Assembly: GCA_030606285.1 (NCBI GenBank) | Contig: JAUWGS010000007.1 | Location: 1 to 64,000, forward strand | Direction: 5' to 3' | Origin: Planctomycetales bacterium | GTDB lineage: Bacteria; 4484-113 | DNA: 64,000 nucleotides | In this document: positions 9,545 through 17,398 of the stretch, one piece after another | Position numbering within the stretch: position 1 is the first letter of the stretch | Layout: the number at the start of each line of letters is the position of its first letter | Position numbers and translations under genes: made by a program | Notes under the pieces: generated by a model | What the model was told of the DNA's origin: nothing | Databases searched by the model: none | What the model saw: only the letters and a program-made list of their open reading frames with translations

Positions 9545-10729
9545 ATGGCTGATGTCGCAGAAACGCGCGATTCCCCTGTAGGCTTGCCCGCCTGTGGCGG
9601 GGCGCGATTTGCGCCGCCTGGTCCCAATACTGGTGGCACGGGCGACTCGCCCGTGATTCCCCCCAACAAGAGCCGGGCTAGTGAGCCCGGCGTACTCAGT
9701 GGGGAACTCATATTCGATGCGGGAGAACTCCACGCCCAACTCGCAGACCTACTCCAGCTCTATTTGAAACGCGCAGCCGATCCCGATGCGGTGGCAAAAT
9801 GCTCCGCCAAGGACGCGATTTCGTGCGCGAAGACGCTCACAGCGATGATGTCCGACGTCCAGTCGGGCAAACCCGCTTCGGTTGACGCGAACACGGACTG
9901 GCCCCGGATGGAATCCTCTTCTGTAGGGCGGGGATTTATCCCCGCCGCCTCTTCAACACATCGAAGACCGGCGGCCATAAATGACCGCCCTACAGGCTCT
10001 TCCCGTCCTACTTCCTACATCCTACCTCCTACCGGTTCTACTCCCATCCTCGAGGACGCGCTCTCGACGGTTTTTGCGTCCGACGAGGAGATTCAAATCC
10101 CCGAACCCTATAAACGCCTGATCGCCCGCATCCAGAAATTGTGCATCGAGACGCAGAAACGTCTGGACGAGGCCCCAAACCGGGTAGGCGGTGCTCACCA
10201 GCGCCGCTCTGAAAACGAAGGTTGCGCAAAGGACGCTAAGAGCCGGGCTAGTGAGCCCGGCCTACCCAATGTGGATATCGCGCCCGAATCTTCCTGTAGG
10301 GTGCGGTCTCGTGCCGCACCCTCTTCCGTAGGGGCACGGCACGCCGTGCCCTCCGGCGAAGGAGACCGGGCAATTCGTGTCTTCGACCCTGAGGCTCAAA
10401 CCCGAAGGGAATTGCCCCTACGTCAGGACGTCCAAAAACCAACAACTAACAACCAGCAACCGCTTCGGCAGGAGCCCGGCGTACCCAACAAGGATGTCGC
10501 GTCTGAATCCTGTAGGGTGTCGCGCGAAACGCGGGATGCCGCACCGTCTTCCGTAGGGGTTTACCCGCCTGGGCGGGCACGGCACGCCGTGCCCTCCGAT
10601 GCGGGTGGTGATGCAAGGGCATGGCATGCCATGCCCCTACAATCCAACAACCAAAAGCCGACATTTACCCGCCATAGCTTCAGCAACGGCGGGCACGCTA
10701 CCCGCTACTCTCCGGCAGCCCCCACGTGA
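9545..10729 (+). CDS. Unknown protein gene heavily invaded by palindromic repeats (possibly degenerate)
   Basis: A 394-codon frame with no recognised family. Two segments look like ordinary protein: about residues 57-107 (helical, from GELIFDAGELHAQL to MMSDVQSG) and about 170-215 (from PILEDAL to KRLDEAP). Everything else is the in-frame translation of GC-rich palindromes, giving peptides such as SRASEPG (twice), SSVGRGF and ARHAVPS (twice). TATAAT at 9509-9514 is 5 nt before an out-of-frame ATG at 9520 (MSVEIRERYG, stop), so the original start may have been lost by a frameshift, with translation now possible only from 9545. Whether a protein is made is uncertain. The host gene may have been a short two-part helical protein. 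Confidence 0.4.
   Translation: MADVAETRDSPVGLPACGGARFAPPGPNTGGTGDSPVIPPNKSRASEPGVLSGELIFDAGELHAQLADLLQLYLKRAADPDAVAKCSAKDAISCAKTLTAMMSDVQSGKPASVDANTDWPRMESSSVGRGFIPAASSTHRRPAAINDRPTGSSRPTSYILPPTGSTPILEDALSTVFASDEEIQIPEPYKRLIARIQKLCIETQKRLDEAPNRVGGAHQRRSENEGCAKDAKSRASEPGLPNVDIAPESSCRVRSRAAPSSVGARHAVPSGEGDRAIRVFDPEAQTRRELPLRQDVQKPTTNNQQPLRQEPGVPNKDVASESCRVSRETRDAAPSSVGVYPPGRARHAVPSDAGGDARAWHAMPLQSNNQKPTFTRHSFSNGGHATRYSPAAPT
9578..10650. repeat. Dense cluster of palindromic modules
   Basis: At least eight inverted repeats. GCCGGGCT-AGTG-AGCCCGGC occurs at 9672-9691 and again at 10242-10261. There is a tgtagggcggggattt...ccccgcc module at about 9932-9955, a GGTGCGG...CCGCACC module near 10300, ggcacgccgtgcc at about 10330 and 10580, and a perfect 20-bp palindrome at 10617-10636. 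Short-unit runs lie between them: cctac-rich at about 10005-10033 and caaca/aac-rich at about 10436-10462. Confidence 0.75.
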
Positions 10730-10773
10730 ATCTGAGCCGCGCAAAAGGCGTGGCACGCGCAAACGTGCGCGCA

Positions 10774-10807
10774 TAAAAAAATGCCGGCGCAAGCACGTCG
10801 CACCGGC
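10774..10807 (-). terminator. Intrinsic terminator pointing left
   Basis: On the minus strand an 8-bp GC stem (GCCGGTGC / GCGCCGGC, one G-T pair, 9-nt loop, 10807-10783) is followed by A and seven T. No annotated minus-strand gene ends here, so it would stop antisense transcription coming from the symporter gene. Confidence 0.5.
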
Positions 10808-10941
10808 GGGGTTCGGTTCGTATCCGCGCTAAGTATAAGCGCGGGGGCGGCGCTGCGTCAACCGGTTCATTCAAGCGCGAGCCTGTGATACCATACCCCT
10901 TTATCGCCCGCCTGCGCGGGCACTACGAAGGGAGGGATCAC

Positions 10942-12711
10942 ATGGCAGTCATCCGCGCGCAATGGGGAAGCCGGTTTGGGTTCTTGCTCGCATGCATCGG
11001 CTCGGCGGTCGGCTTAGGAAACATCTGGCGGTTCAACTACCTCGCGTACAAGTGGGGCGGCGGGACCTTTATTTTAGTCTACATCTTCGCGATACTGACC
11101 GCGGCGCTGCCCATTCTCATTCTTGAATACGGGCTGGGGCACCGCTTTAGACGCACCGCGCCACTAGCGTTCCGCAAGATCGGCAAGCGCCTGGAGGTCA
11201 TCGGCTGGATACCGCTGGTGCAGATGATCTTCATCGTGACGTACTACTGCGTGATACTCGCGTGGGTGCTCAACTATTTGTTTTATTCGCGCAGCCTGCC
11301 CGGTGTCGCAAGCACCAACGATTTCTTCTTCAAGGATTTTCTGCATCTCTCTGATTCGGTGTGGAGCATGCAGACTGTGGTGCCCATCATCGCGGTGGCC
11401 CTGTTCGTCGTGTGGTTCCTCAACTGGGTGGTCATCACCCGCGGGCTGCAGCGGGGCATGGAGCTTTACGCGAAGCTGCTGATGCCGATCCTCGCGGCGC
11501 TCGTCGTCATCATCATCATCCGAGGCGTGACGCTGCCGGGCGCGGGCCAGGGCATCGCGGCGTACCTCACGCCGGTGTGGGAGAAGCTGGGGCAGCCGTC
11601 GCTGTGGGTGGACGCGTTCAGCCAGGTGTTCTTCTCCATCAGCGCGGCGTTTGGCATCATGATTTGCTTTGCGTCGTACCTGCCGCGCAAAACGAATCTC
11701 GTTTCCGCCGGCCTCACCGTCGCGCTCGCCAACTCGGGATTTTTCGAAATACTGCTGGGATTCGGCAGCTTCGGCACGCTGGGCTACCTCGCGCACACCA
11801 GCGGCAAGTCCATGGACGAGGTGGTGACGAGCGGCATCGGCTTCGCCTTCGTCGTGTTCCCCGAAGCGCTGGCGCAGCTGCCCGGCGCGCCATGGGTGCC
11901 CGTGGTCTTCACCGCGATGTTCTTCCTGACGCTGTTCGTCGCGGGATTCACCAGCTCGCTTTCCATCGTGCAGGCGGTGACCACGACTTTCTGGGACAAG
12001 TTCCGCTGGGCGCGCAGCCGCATCACGACCGGGCTGTGCCTTTTCGCATTCGTCATCGGGCTGATGTACGTCACGCACAGCGGGCTTTTCATCCTCGACA
12101 TCGTGGATAACTACATCAGCAAATACGTGCTGTTATTCATCGGCACGTGCGAGTGCATAATCGTCGGCTGGATCTGGGGCGTTGACAAGCTCATTGCGCA
12201 CCACAACCGCCAGCCGGGCATGAAGCTCCAGGCGCTGTTCGGCACCGTCATAACCTATGTCGTGCCGCTGATACTGCTGGTCATCGCGTGGTTCCTGGGC
12301 TCAACGAGTCTCAAAAAGCTGCCCGGCGCGCTGGCGCTCGATCCCGACGCGGCGGTGATGCTCTACATCTCGCACCTCGCGGTGCCGGTGATAATCGGGC
12401 TTGCAGCGTTCGCGCTCGCGGGCTGGAGCATCACCAAGCGCGCAAACGAGCAGTACACCGTCCTCATCAAGTACTGGATACCGGTGGTGCTGACGCTGAT
12501 TTTCTACCAGGGCTGGTTCGGGGAGTTCAAGGCGGCCTACGAGGGCTACCCGTGGGGCGCGCTGGCGTTTTTCGGCGGCGGCATGCTGCTCCACATCGTC
12601 ACCATCGCCTTCCTCCTCGCATCGGCCAAAGGCCACCCGAAGCTCGACGACGAGCTCGCCGAGGAGGAACAACAATTCACCGATGGTCTTGATGTGGAAA
12701 GCGGGGGGTAG
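10942..12711 (+). CDS. Sodium-dependent transporter, neurotransmitter:sodium symporter (SNF) family
   Basis: Inner-membrane Na+-coupled symporter, probably for amino acids or related amines. Start chosen at 10942 because a strong SD (gggaggg) lies 6 nt before it; the frame itself opens at 10885. 589 residues, usual for the family. The N-terminus has the family signature around helix 1: GSRFGFLLACIGSAVGLGN then IWRFNYL and GGGTF, the unwound Na+/substrate-binding segment. About 12 hydrophobic helices follow and the C-terminal tail is acidic. It stands alone between a repeat region and the Vsr gene, which converges on it 3 bp away. Confidence 0.9.
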   Translation: MAVIRAQWGSRFGFLLACIGSAVGLGNIWRFNYLAYKWGGGTFILVYIFAILTAALPILILEYGLGHRFRRTAPLAFRKIGKRLEVIGWIPLVQMIFIVTYYCVILAWVLNYLFYSRSLPGVASTNDFFFKDFLHLSDSVWSMQTVVPIIAVALFVVWFLNWVVITRGLQRGMELYAKLLMPILAALVVIIIIRGVTLPGAGQGIAAYLTPVWEKLGQPSLWVDAFSQVFFSISAAFGIMICFASYLPRKTNLVSAGLTVALANSGFFEILLGFGSFGTLGYLAHTSGKSMDEVVTSGIGFAFVVFPEALAQLPGAPWVPVVFTAMFFLTLFVAGFTSSLSIVQAVTTTFWDKFRWARSRITTGLCLFAFVIGLMYVTHSGLFILDIVDNYISKYVLLFIGTCECIIVGWIWGVDKLIAHHNRQPGMKLQALFGTVITYVVPLILLVIAWFLGSTSLKKLPGALALDPDAAVMLYISHLAVPVIIGLAAFALAGWSITKRANEQYTVLIKYWIPVVLTLIFYQGWFGEFKAAYEGYPWGALAFFGGGMLLHIVTIAFLLASAKGHPKLDDELAEEEQQFTDGLDVESGG

Positions 12712-12714
12712 CGC

Positions 12715-13131
12715 TTATGCTACGTTATTTCTGGTAGCCAAAGCCCTGCAAATACGATCTATCTGTCGCTTAAGTAATGCCGTAGATTCGCATTGGCACT
12801 CCCACACCACTATTACGCGCCACCCAAGGCGCCGTAATTGCCGATCGTTAGCTGCATCGCGCCTTTTAGTCGCTTCTAGTTTCGGTTTCCAATAGCCCTT
12901 TCGCGACTTAGGTATGTGGCCATCCGCACATGTGTGACTGTGCCAGAAGCACCCTCTCACTTGAACAACAGTCCTGTACTTGGCGAGCACAATGTCAGGT
13001 TTACCCGGTAAGCGGTTACTATGAAGGCGGAACCTGTAACCACGCTCATGCAAGGCTGAACGTACTTTCATCTCTGGTTCTGTGTCTTTAGACCTGATCC
13101 TACGCATGTTCTCGCTTCGGCTAATAGGCAT
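12715..13131 (-). CDS. vsr: Very short patch repair (Vsr) endonuclease
   Basis: Nicks beside T:G mismatches produced by deamination of 5-methylcytosine, protecting sites of the nearby C5 methyltransferase. 138 residues, usual size. Family landmarks: RSENMRRIRSKDTEPE near the N-terminus, then LPGKPDIV (catalytic Asp), then VRGCFWHSHTC (zinc/catalytic Cys and His), and LGWRVIVVWEC near the end. Start at ATG 13131 with SD agagga 7 nt upstream; a TTG at 13137 is the alternative. AT-richer than the flanking symporter. It is the last gene of the restriction-modification cluster on this strand, separated from the methyltransferase by the oppositely oriented HNH gene. Confidence 0.9.
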   Translation of the reverse strand: MPISRSENMRRIRSKDTEPEMKVRSALHERGYRFRLHSNRLPGKPDIVLAKYRTVVQVRGCFWHSHTCADGHIPKSRKGYWKPKLEATKRRDAANDRQLRRLGWRVIVVWECQCESTALLKRQIDRICRALATRNNVA

Positions 13132-13354
13132 AAGCAAATCCTCTTTGGGGATATATGATATAAAGTCCGTTAGGCGGCAAGCTAACGCTAGCTTTCTTGC
13201 GGTAGTAGCGATTTATATGAATCCGCGGGAGTCGCAGTTCCTGCAAATACGATCGTCGAAGCTGTTTACAGACACGAGATATACTCCCTGCGTATCTCCT
13301 GCTATACTTCCTGTGTTCAGTCCGGTCATCACTATTACGGAGGCATTTAAATAA

Positions 13355-14014
13355 GTGAACATCGCTGAGTACATCAACGGACTTAATGGCGAACCTAGCG
13401 ATGTTAAGATAAGGATACTTAAGCGTCTTTGGTCGGAAGGTGATTCTTTTCCCCGCGGATGGGTGCTCAGTTCCGAACTGCTGGAGCTTACAGGGCAAAA
13501 GTACTTCGATCGCAGAGTGCGTGAACTCCGCGACGAATTCGGTTGCGACATAGAAACAGGAACTTACGGTGGTGAACACGCGTACCGTCTTCGATCGACG
13601 GAAATCACGATTGTCATGCCGCGAGCATACCTGCCAGAATCCAAAAAGCAAGCATTGTTTAAGGAGCACGACTATAAGTGCGCTATCTGTGATCAAGCCT
13701 TCAAACCAGGACTCCGTGGCCTTCAAGCTGATCACAAGGTTCCATTGAGCCGGAGCGGCTCTAATGACGTGTCGAATTGGCAACCCCTTTGTGTTGAGTG
13801 CAATGTAGGCAAAAGAAGAGCTTGCGCGGATTGCGATCTTGACTGCGAGACTTGTCCATGGGCTTTTCCGGAACGTCTTGGCCGACGGATTGTGCTGCAG
13901 CTTCCAGCTAATCTTATTGAGTTCATTAGCGAGCTCTCGTCTAAACAAGGAACATCGCTTAGCGATTCTATAGTTGCGATAATTAGGGAGTACGAAAGCA
14001 ATGCTAGGAGCTAA
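13355..14014 (+). CDS. HNH endonuclease, probable restriction enzyme of the C5-methyltransferase system
   Basis: 219 residues. The N-terminal half (about 1-85) resembles a winged-helix-like DNA-binding part. An HNH nuclease follows with CAIC, then ADHKVPLSRSG (catalytic His), NWQPLC and CVECNVGKR, a zinc-stabilised beta-beta-alpha metal finger. A further cysteine cluster CADCDLDCETC follows. Likely cuts DNA at the sequence protected by the adjacent methyltransferase. GTG start at 13355; GGAGG lies 11 nt upstream, a long spacing. It converges with the methyltransferase (10 bp gap) and diverges from vsr, a compact type II restriction-modification layout. The function as cognate restriction enzyme is inferred from position. 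Confidence 0.8.
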   Translation: MNIAEYINGLNGEPSDVKIRILKRLWSEGDSFPRGWVLSSELLELTGQKYFDRRVRELRDEFGCDIETGTYGGEHAYRLRSTEITIVMPRAYLPESKKQALFKEHDYKCAICDQAFKPGLRGLQADHKVPLSRSGSNDVSNWQPLCVECNVGKRRACADCDLDCETCPWAFPERLGRRIVLQLPANLIEFISELSSKQGTSLSDSIVAIIREYESNARS

Positions 14015-14024
14015 GCAGCTTTTT

Positions 14025-15071
14025 TCAATCAGCTTCAGCAACATCTGCCTCTTGTGCGACGCCCCCTGATTGCTCCATAAGATCGAGAAGAGGAAACCCG
14101 GTAAGGCCAAGACTAATCGGATCGAGCTTCGTTTGACCTGACAATGACATATAAATTGCACTGCCAAGTGCAGCTGCTACTGGAGGCGGGAAAGCGTTGC
14201 CCACTTGCCGGTACGCCGCCGTCTTGCCACCTGAGAACTGCCACTCATCTGGGAATCCCTGCAAACGGGCTACCATGCGAACGGTCAAGCGCGGATTGCC
14301 ATCCGCCGGGAAACTCGGATCCGGAGGATTATCTGCAATCCCCAATCCGTCGACTCTAAGCTCCAGCCACTCGCGTCTAGCCCTTGTTGGGCCTAGGTCC
14401 GGACCCCCGTGTTTCTTTGAACCGCCTACTATCGTTGGCGCAATCCTATTCGCACTAGAAACCCATCTTTCCGCACCTGACCATCCACGAGACGCCATTA
14501 TGTCCTTAACCGTCTCACCTACATTAGTCTTGCCAGATATTCGCTCTGGCCAGAAGAACCTGTCTGTATATTCGCGCCGCAATGCAACCAAGATGAAACG
14601 CGTTCGATGCTGGGGAACACCGTAATCCGAGGCGTTGATAAGTCTCCAATCCGCATGGTAACCAAGCTCACAAAGCTTTCGGAGAATACAAATCCTGTAG
14701 TTGGTAAATCTCTTGCTAGCAAGGCCTTGAACGTTCTCAATCATAACTATGCGTGGTCTGATCTCAGAAACGAGTCGTAGTGCTTCTGGAAATAGGTCTC
14801 TCTCGTCATTAGCCCCAAGCTGTTTACCAGCAACCGAAAAAGGCGGACACGGAATTCCTCCCGAGAGAAGATCGACTTCGGCGAATCGCACGCCTGAGAA
14901 GTTACGGATGTCTCCCTCAATAACGTTCCAATTGGGTCTGTTAAGTTTCAGCGTCTCGCATGGATATTTATCGATTTCCAAGAGAGCTACATGTTCGAAT
15001 CCCGCCCTCTCTAATCCTAGAGCCTGTCCCCCACCGCCCGCGCAGATTTCCACAGAAGTATACCTATTCAT
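14025..15071 (-). CDS. DNA (cytosine-5-)-methyltransferase
   Basis: Transfers a methyl group from SAM to C5 of cytosine in a target site, protecting host DNA. 348 residues with all ten-motif landmarks: motif I EICAGGGGQALGLERAGF at the N-terminus, motif IV catalytic GGIPCPPFSVAG (C75), motif VI ENVQGL (about 112), motif VIII QHRTRF, a short target-recognition region (about 180-270), and motifs IX-X with RQVGNAFPPPVA. Its ATG overlaps the 3' end of the upstream small gene by 8 nt, so translation is probably coupled. Vsr and HNH genes next door complete a restriction-modification-repair set. Specificity cannot be read from sequence. Confidence 0.92.
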   Translation of the reverse strand: MNRYTSVEICAGGGGQALGLERAGFEHVALLEIDKYPCETLKLNRPNWNVIEGDIRNFSGVRFAEVDLLSGGIPCPPFSVAGKQLGANDERDLFPEALRLVSEIRPRIVMIENVQGLASKRFTNYRICILRKLCELGYHADWRLINASDYGVPQHRTRFILVALRREYTDRFFWPERISGKTNVGETVKDIMASRGWSGAERWVSSANRIAPTIVGGSKKHGGPDLGPTRARREWLELRVDGLGIADNPPDPSFPADGNPRLTVRMVARLQGFPDEWQFSGGKTAAYRQVGNAFPPPVAAALGSAIYMSLSGQTKLDPISLGLTGFPLLDLMEQSGGVAQEADVAEAD

Positions 15072-15297
15072 TTAGCGCTCCCTCTGGCATACGATAGTAC
15101 CTATAGCCGTAAGCCAGCGATAACTTAAGAGTGAACTTGTTCGGATCGAGATGTTCATGTATTAAACGCGCGATCTGGGTGCTTTTCGGGAGTCTTTGCG
15201 CTTCTAAGTATGCCTTAAACCGTCCGAATTCCCTAGGAATAAGTAACACGATTACCTTGCTCGTTTTTAAACGGGGCACGCGGCACCTACTAAACAT
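15064..15297 (-). CDS. Small protein, possible ribbon-helix-helix regulator, coupled to the methyltransferase
   Basis: 77 residues, not matched to a family with confidence. SKVIVLLIPREFGRFKAYL followed by STQIARLIHEHL has the strand-helix-helix shape of ribbon-helix-helix DNA-binding proteins. The end is aromatic (YGYRYYRMPEG). Its stop overlaps the methyltransferase start, so it heads that transcript. A controller-like role in timing restriction-modification expression is a reasonable guess. A TACTAT lies 4 nt before the ATG, perhaps a -10 of a nearly leaderless mRNA. Confidence 0.5.
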   Translation of the reverse strand: MFSRCRVPRLKTSKVIVLLIPREFGRFKAYLEAQRLPKSTQIARLIHEHLDPNKFTLKLSLAYGYRYYRMPEGALNE

Positions 15298-15503
15298 AGA
15301 AATAGTATCACACGGAGTTCCCTCTTGTCAAGACAATATCGGTGTCTCACGTACCGACGCGAACGTAAGCTGACACTTACAGACCGCACACACTACAAGA
15401 GAATCGTTGTCCGTCTACGAGAAACCATTCGCTTGATGGCTGAAATCGACCGGGCCATCCCCAAATGGCCGATTGAGTAAATGGTCTTGCCTTGTTTCAG
15501 AGA
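15298..15503. other. Intergenic segment with a possible gene remnant
   Basis: 206 bp between the methyltransferase transcript and the TIR-like gene. On the plus strand about 15350-15480 reads without stop to a TAA and encodes a charged peptide containing THYKRIVVRLRETIRLMAEI. It has no start of its own and looks like the tail of a lost gene, perhaps of restriction-modification type. No terminator or known RNA is seen. Confidence 0.25.
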
Positions 15504-16004
15504 CTACTTGCCTGCATCCGCTGCAGCTTTCTCAACCCAATCGCCGAAGTTGAAGTACCCGCTGTTTTCAAGCCAGTCATAAGTCCTATAGAGTTCCGAC
15601 AAGTAGACCTTTTTGCCGTCCTTCATAACATACATATAGTCGAATGGATTCTTTCCCTTTGAGTCAGTTTCTCCATCCATGTTCTTTATTCCGTGTATGT
15701 GAACAGCTAGAAGACCGTTCTCGCGCTCCACGCTCTTTTCGATCTCGTATCTTACATACTTCCTATCATTGGTCTGTGCTCCTACGAGTACTGCTGTGAC
15801 CGTTGTTCCTTTCAACCCGCTATTGATCAGTCTCTTTATGGCTTCATCGCCTTTTCTTTTTGCCTCCTCCCATATTGAAGCGTCCCAGAATCCGGCAGCT
15901 TCATGGTCCTCATGAGTAACCCAACTGTTGCGGACAACATTCGCTCGCCAGATGTCCCTTTCATAATGGAAGCTGAAAAACACCCTTCTAGCCATATTAA
16001 ACAC
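15504..16004 (-). CDS. TIR-like domain protein (MTH538/DUF1863, ThsB-like)
   Basis: 166-residue cytoplasmic protein of the TIR-like family that in Thoeris senses infection and makes an NAD-derived signal. Landmarks: RRVFFSFHYERDIWRANVV (strand A and following loop), then GFWDASIWEEAK, then TVTAVLVGAQTNDRKYVRYE and GLLAVHIHGIKN. The length suits a single domain with a short tail. Met-4 is an equally likely start. It overlaps the upstream membrane-protein gene by 8 nt, so the two are translated together. There is no ThsA-like SLOG or SIR2 effector nearby. The defence role is inferred from family and from the R-M genes next to it. Confidence 0.8.
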   Translation of the reverse strand: MFNMARRVFFSFHYERDIWRANVVRNSWVTHEDHEAAGFWDASIWEEAKRKGDEAIKRLINSGLKGTTVTAVLVGAQTNDRKYVRYEIEKSVERENGLLAVHIHGIKNMDGETDSKGKNPFDYMYVMKDGKKVYLSELYRTYDWLENSGYFNFGDWVEKAAADAGK

Positions 16005-16443
16005 CTCCAGTTTGATTACAACCTTTAGCTATTGCTAACGCAACAGCTACCACCAGCAATGTTCCGTAGAATATACTTAGCGTTACGGAAAAGAACACCT
16101 TACAGGTAGGCTCGACTTTGTTTTTAAATCTACTCGTATTCATGTCAAGGAGGAAGTCACTCGTTTTATGTCTGTTCGTGATCACCCAGTTATAGAGCTC
16201 TCTGAACATACGCTCCTGCCGCAGGTAGTATGCGTCCAAGTACCAGAACATAATAACTGCAGCAACGAGAATAGTAACGTTCCAGCCCGCGAGTCCTAGC
16301 GCGACGGAACCTACAACCAGTGTTATCACCCAGCCTTTAATCAGGAAGGAGTTAGAAGCCATCCGCCTTATCGTGCCTTGCACTATGTCGGCTTCCTTCA
16401 GCAAGTATTCCCTGAGAGACTTGTCCTCGTCCATCATCGTCAC
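15997..16443 (-). CDS. Small membrane protein, probable effector partner of the TIR-like protein
   Basis: 148 residues. An acidic/basic N-terminus (about 1-35) ends in NSFLIKGW, followed by two closely spaced membrane helices (about 36-55 and 58-76), then a soluble segment beginning YYLRQERMFRELY. A third helix lies near 118-140. I do not know a named family, but the NSFLIKGW ... FWYLDAYYLRQER pattern is one I associate with proteins encoded beside TIR-like genes. First gene of the two-gene operon; TAGAAT lies about 20 nt upstream and an SD-like aggtga before the ATG. A pore or membrane-disrupting effector gated by the TIR product is plausible but unproven. Confidence 0.6.
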   Translation of the reverse strand: MTMMDEDKSLREYLLKEADIVQGTIRRMASNSFLIKGWVITLVVGSVALGLAGWNVTILVAAVIMFWYLDAYYLRQERMFRELYNWVITNRHKTSDFLLDMNTSRFKNKVEPTCKVFFSVTLSIFYGTLLVVAVALAIAKGCNQTGGV

Positions 16444-16492
16444 CTACGCAAGCGTGATTCTAGCACAGGCAGCACCATGCACGACAACGGTC

Positions 16493-17341
16493 CTAATTAA
16501 CCCCGAAGAAAATCACCATGTCGGTCAAGAAATGCAGGCTGACGGCTTGCCAGAGGGAGCCGCGCTTCCAGGTCCAGATTGCCAGCACCGCGCCGTAGGC
16601 CGCCGCCATGAATACGCCCACCATGCCCGACGGGATGCCGTGGATGTGGATTATGCCGAACAGCACTGCGGTCAGCGCAATGCCCTGCCAGGGCTTCAGC
16701 ACCCGCGTCAGCAGGCCCAGGAAGTAGCCGCGATACCAGAACTCCTCCGCCAGCGCGTTCGCCGCCGACGAGAATATGCCGAACAGAATAAATGCCAGCG
16801 GCGCGCGGCCGGTCTCAAGCGCGCTCCAGCCTTCGCTGGGCGTGAAGAAGCTTAAGTACAGCCACATCACCAGCGCGGTGGCGGCGGCGAGGCCGAGCAG
16901 GATGAACGTGTCCTCCCACTGCCAGTTGAACCGCAGGAAGAAGCGTTCGCGGAAGTCTTTCGGCGCGACGATGCGGAAGAGGATGATGGCTGCCGCGAGC
17001 GGGACGGCGTACCAGAGTACTTCGGCGAAGTAGTCCATGCCGGGCACGCGCCAGATGAGCGAGCTTTTGGGGAAGAGGCGCATAAGCCAGTGGAAGAGCC
17101 AGGGGATGAGCACGTAGATGACGAATGCGCCGGCGGCGACGAAGAAGATGGGGCGCGCGCGGCGGGCGAGGTCGTCTTTCGGGCGCCACCACGAAAACGC
17201 GGCGACGCCGATGATGAGCAGCAATGCGAGCGACCAGGTGATGCTCGCGCCGCCAAACTCGTCTTGCCAGGCGAGGTAGAAGACGTAGGCGAGCGCGGCG
17301 AGGCTAAGCGACCAGAAGTAGATGCGCTCGGTAAGATCCAC
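16493..17341 (-). CDS. CPBP-family intramembrane glutamic protease (CAAX/Abi type)
   Basis: 282-residue membrane protein with about eight helices. The protease motifs are near the C-terminus: AEEFWYRG (paired glutamates and Arg), FGIIHIHG (His) and SLHFLTD (His). Family members process membrane-bound peptides, sometimes in bacteriocin maturation or immunity. The frame opens at 17362, but TACAAT at 17354-17349 with GTG 17341 seven nt downstream indicates a leaderless start. It follows the radical SAM gene on the same strand. GC content is back to the genome's high level, so the AT-rich islet ends here. Confidence 0.85.
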   Translation of the reverse strand: MDLTERIYFWSLSLAALAYVFYLAWQDEFGGASITWSLALLLIIGVAAFSWWRPKDDLARRARPIFFVAAGAFVIYVLIPWLFHWLMRLFPKSSLIWRVPGMDYFAEVLWYAVPLAAAIILFRIVAPKDFRERFFLRFNWQWEDTFILLGLAAATALVMWLYLSFFTPSEGWSALETGRAPLAFILFGIFSSAANALAEEFWYRGYFLGLLTRVLKPWQGIALTAVLFGIIHIHGIPSGMVGVFMAAAYGAVLAIWTWKRGSLWQAVSLHFLTDMVIFFGVN

Positions 17342-17348
17342 CGCGCAG

Positions 17349-17354
17349 ATTGTA
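17349..17354 (-). promoter_or_regulatory. -10 box TACAAT of CPBP gene
   Basis: TACAAT on the minus strand, 7 nt before GTG 17341; it fixes the start choice. Confidence 0.55.
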
Positions 17355-17398
17355 GCATCCACGAGGAGCGCGCGCGACGCGAATTGCGCGTGCGGGGG

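Noticed and set aside
9381-9581. 66-codon frame before the repeat-riddled ORF
   Set aside because: No start signal or protein-like composition; it crosses the TATAAT used by the next frame.
13121-14167. A 348-codon minus-strand frame antisense to the HNH gene
   Set aside because: It has no family features, overlaps the well-supported HNH gene and the vsr start, and reads as random translation; long antisense frames occur by chance.
14980-15010. TTCGAATCC tRNA T-loop-like string
   Set aside because: It lies inside the methyltransferase coding sequence with no acceptor or anticodon stems around it. No tRNA or rRNA was found in the window.
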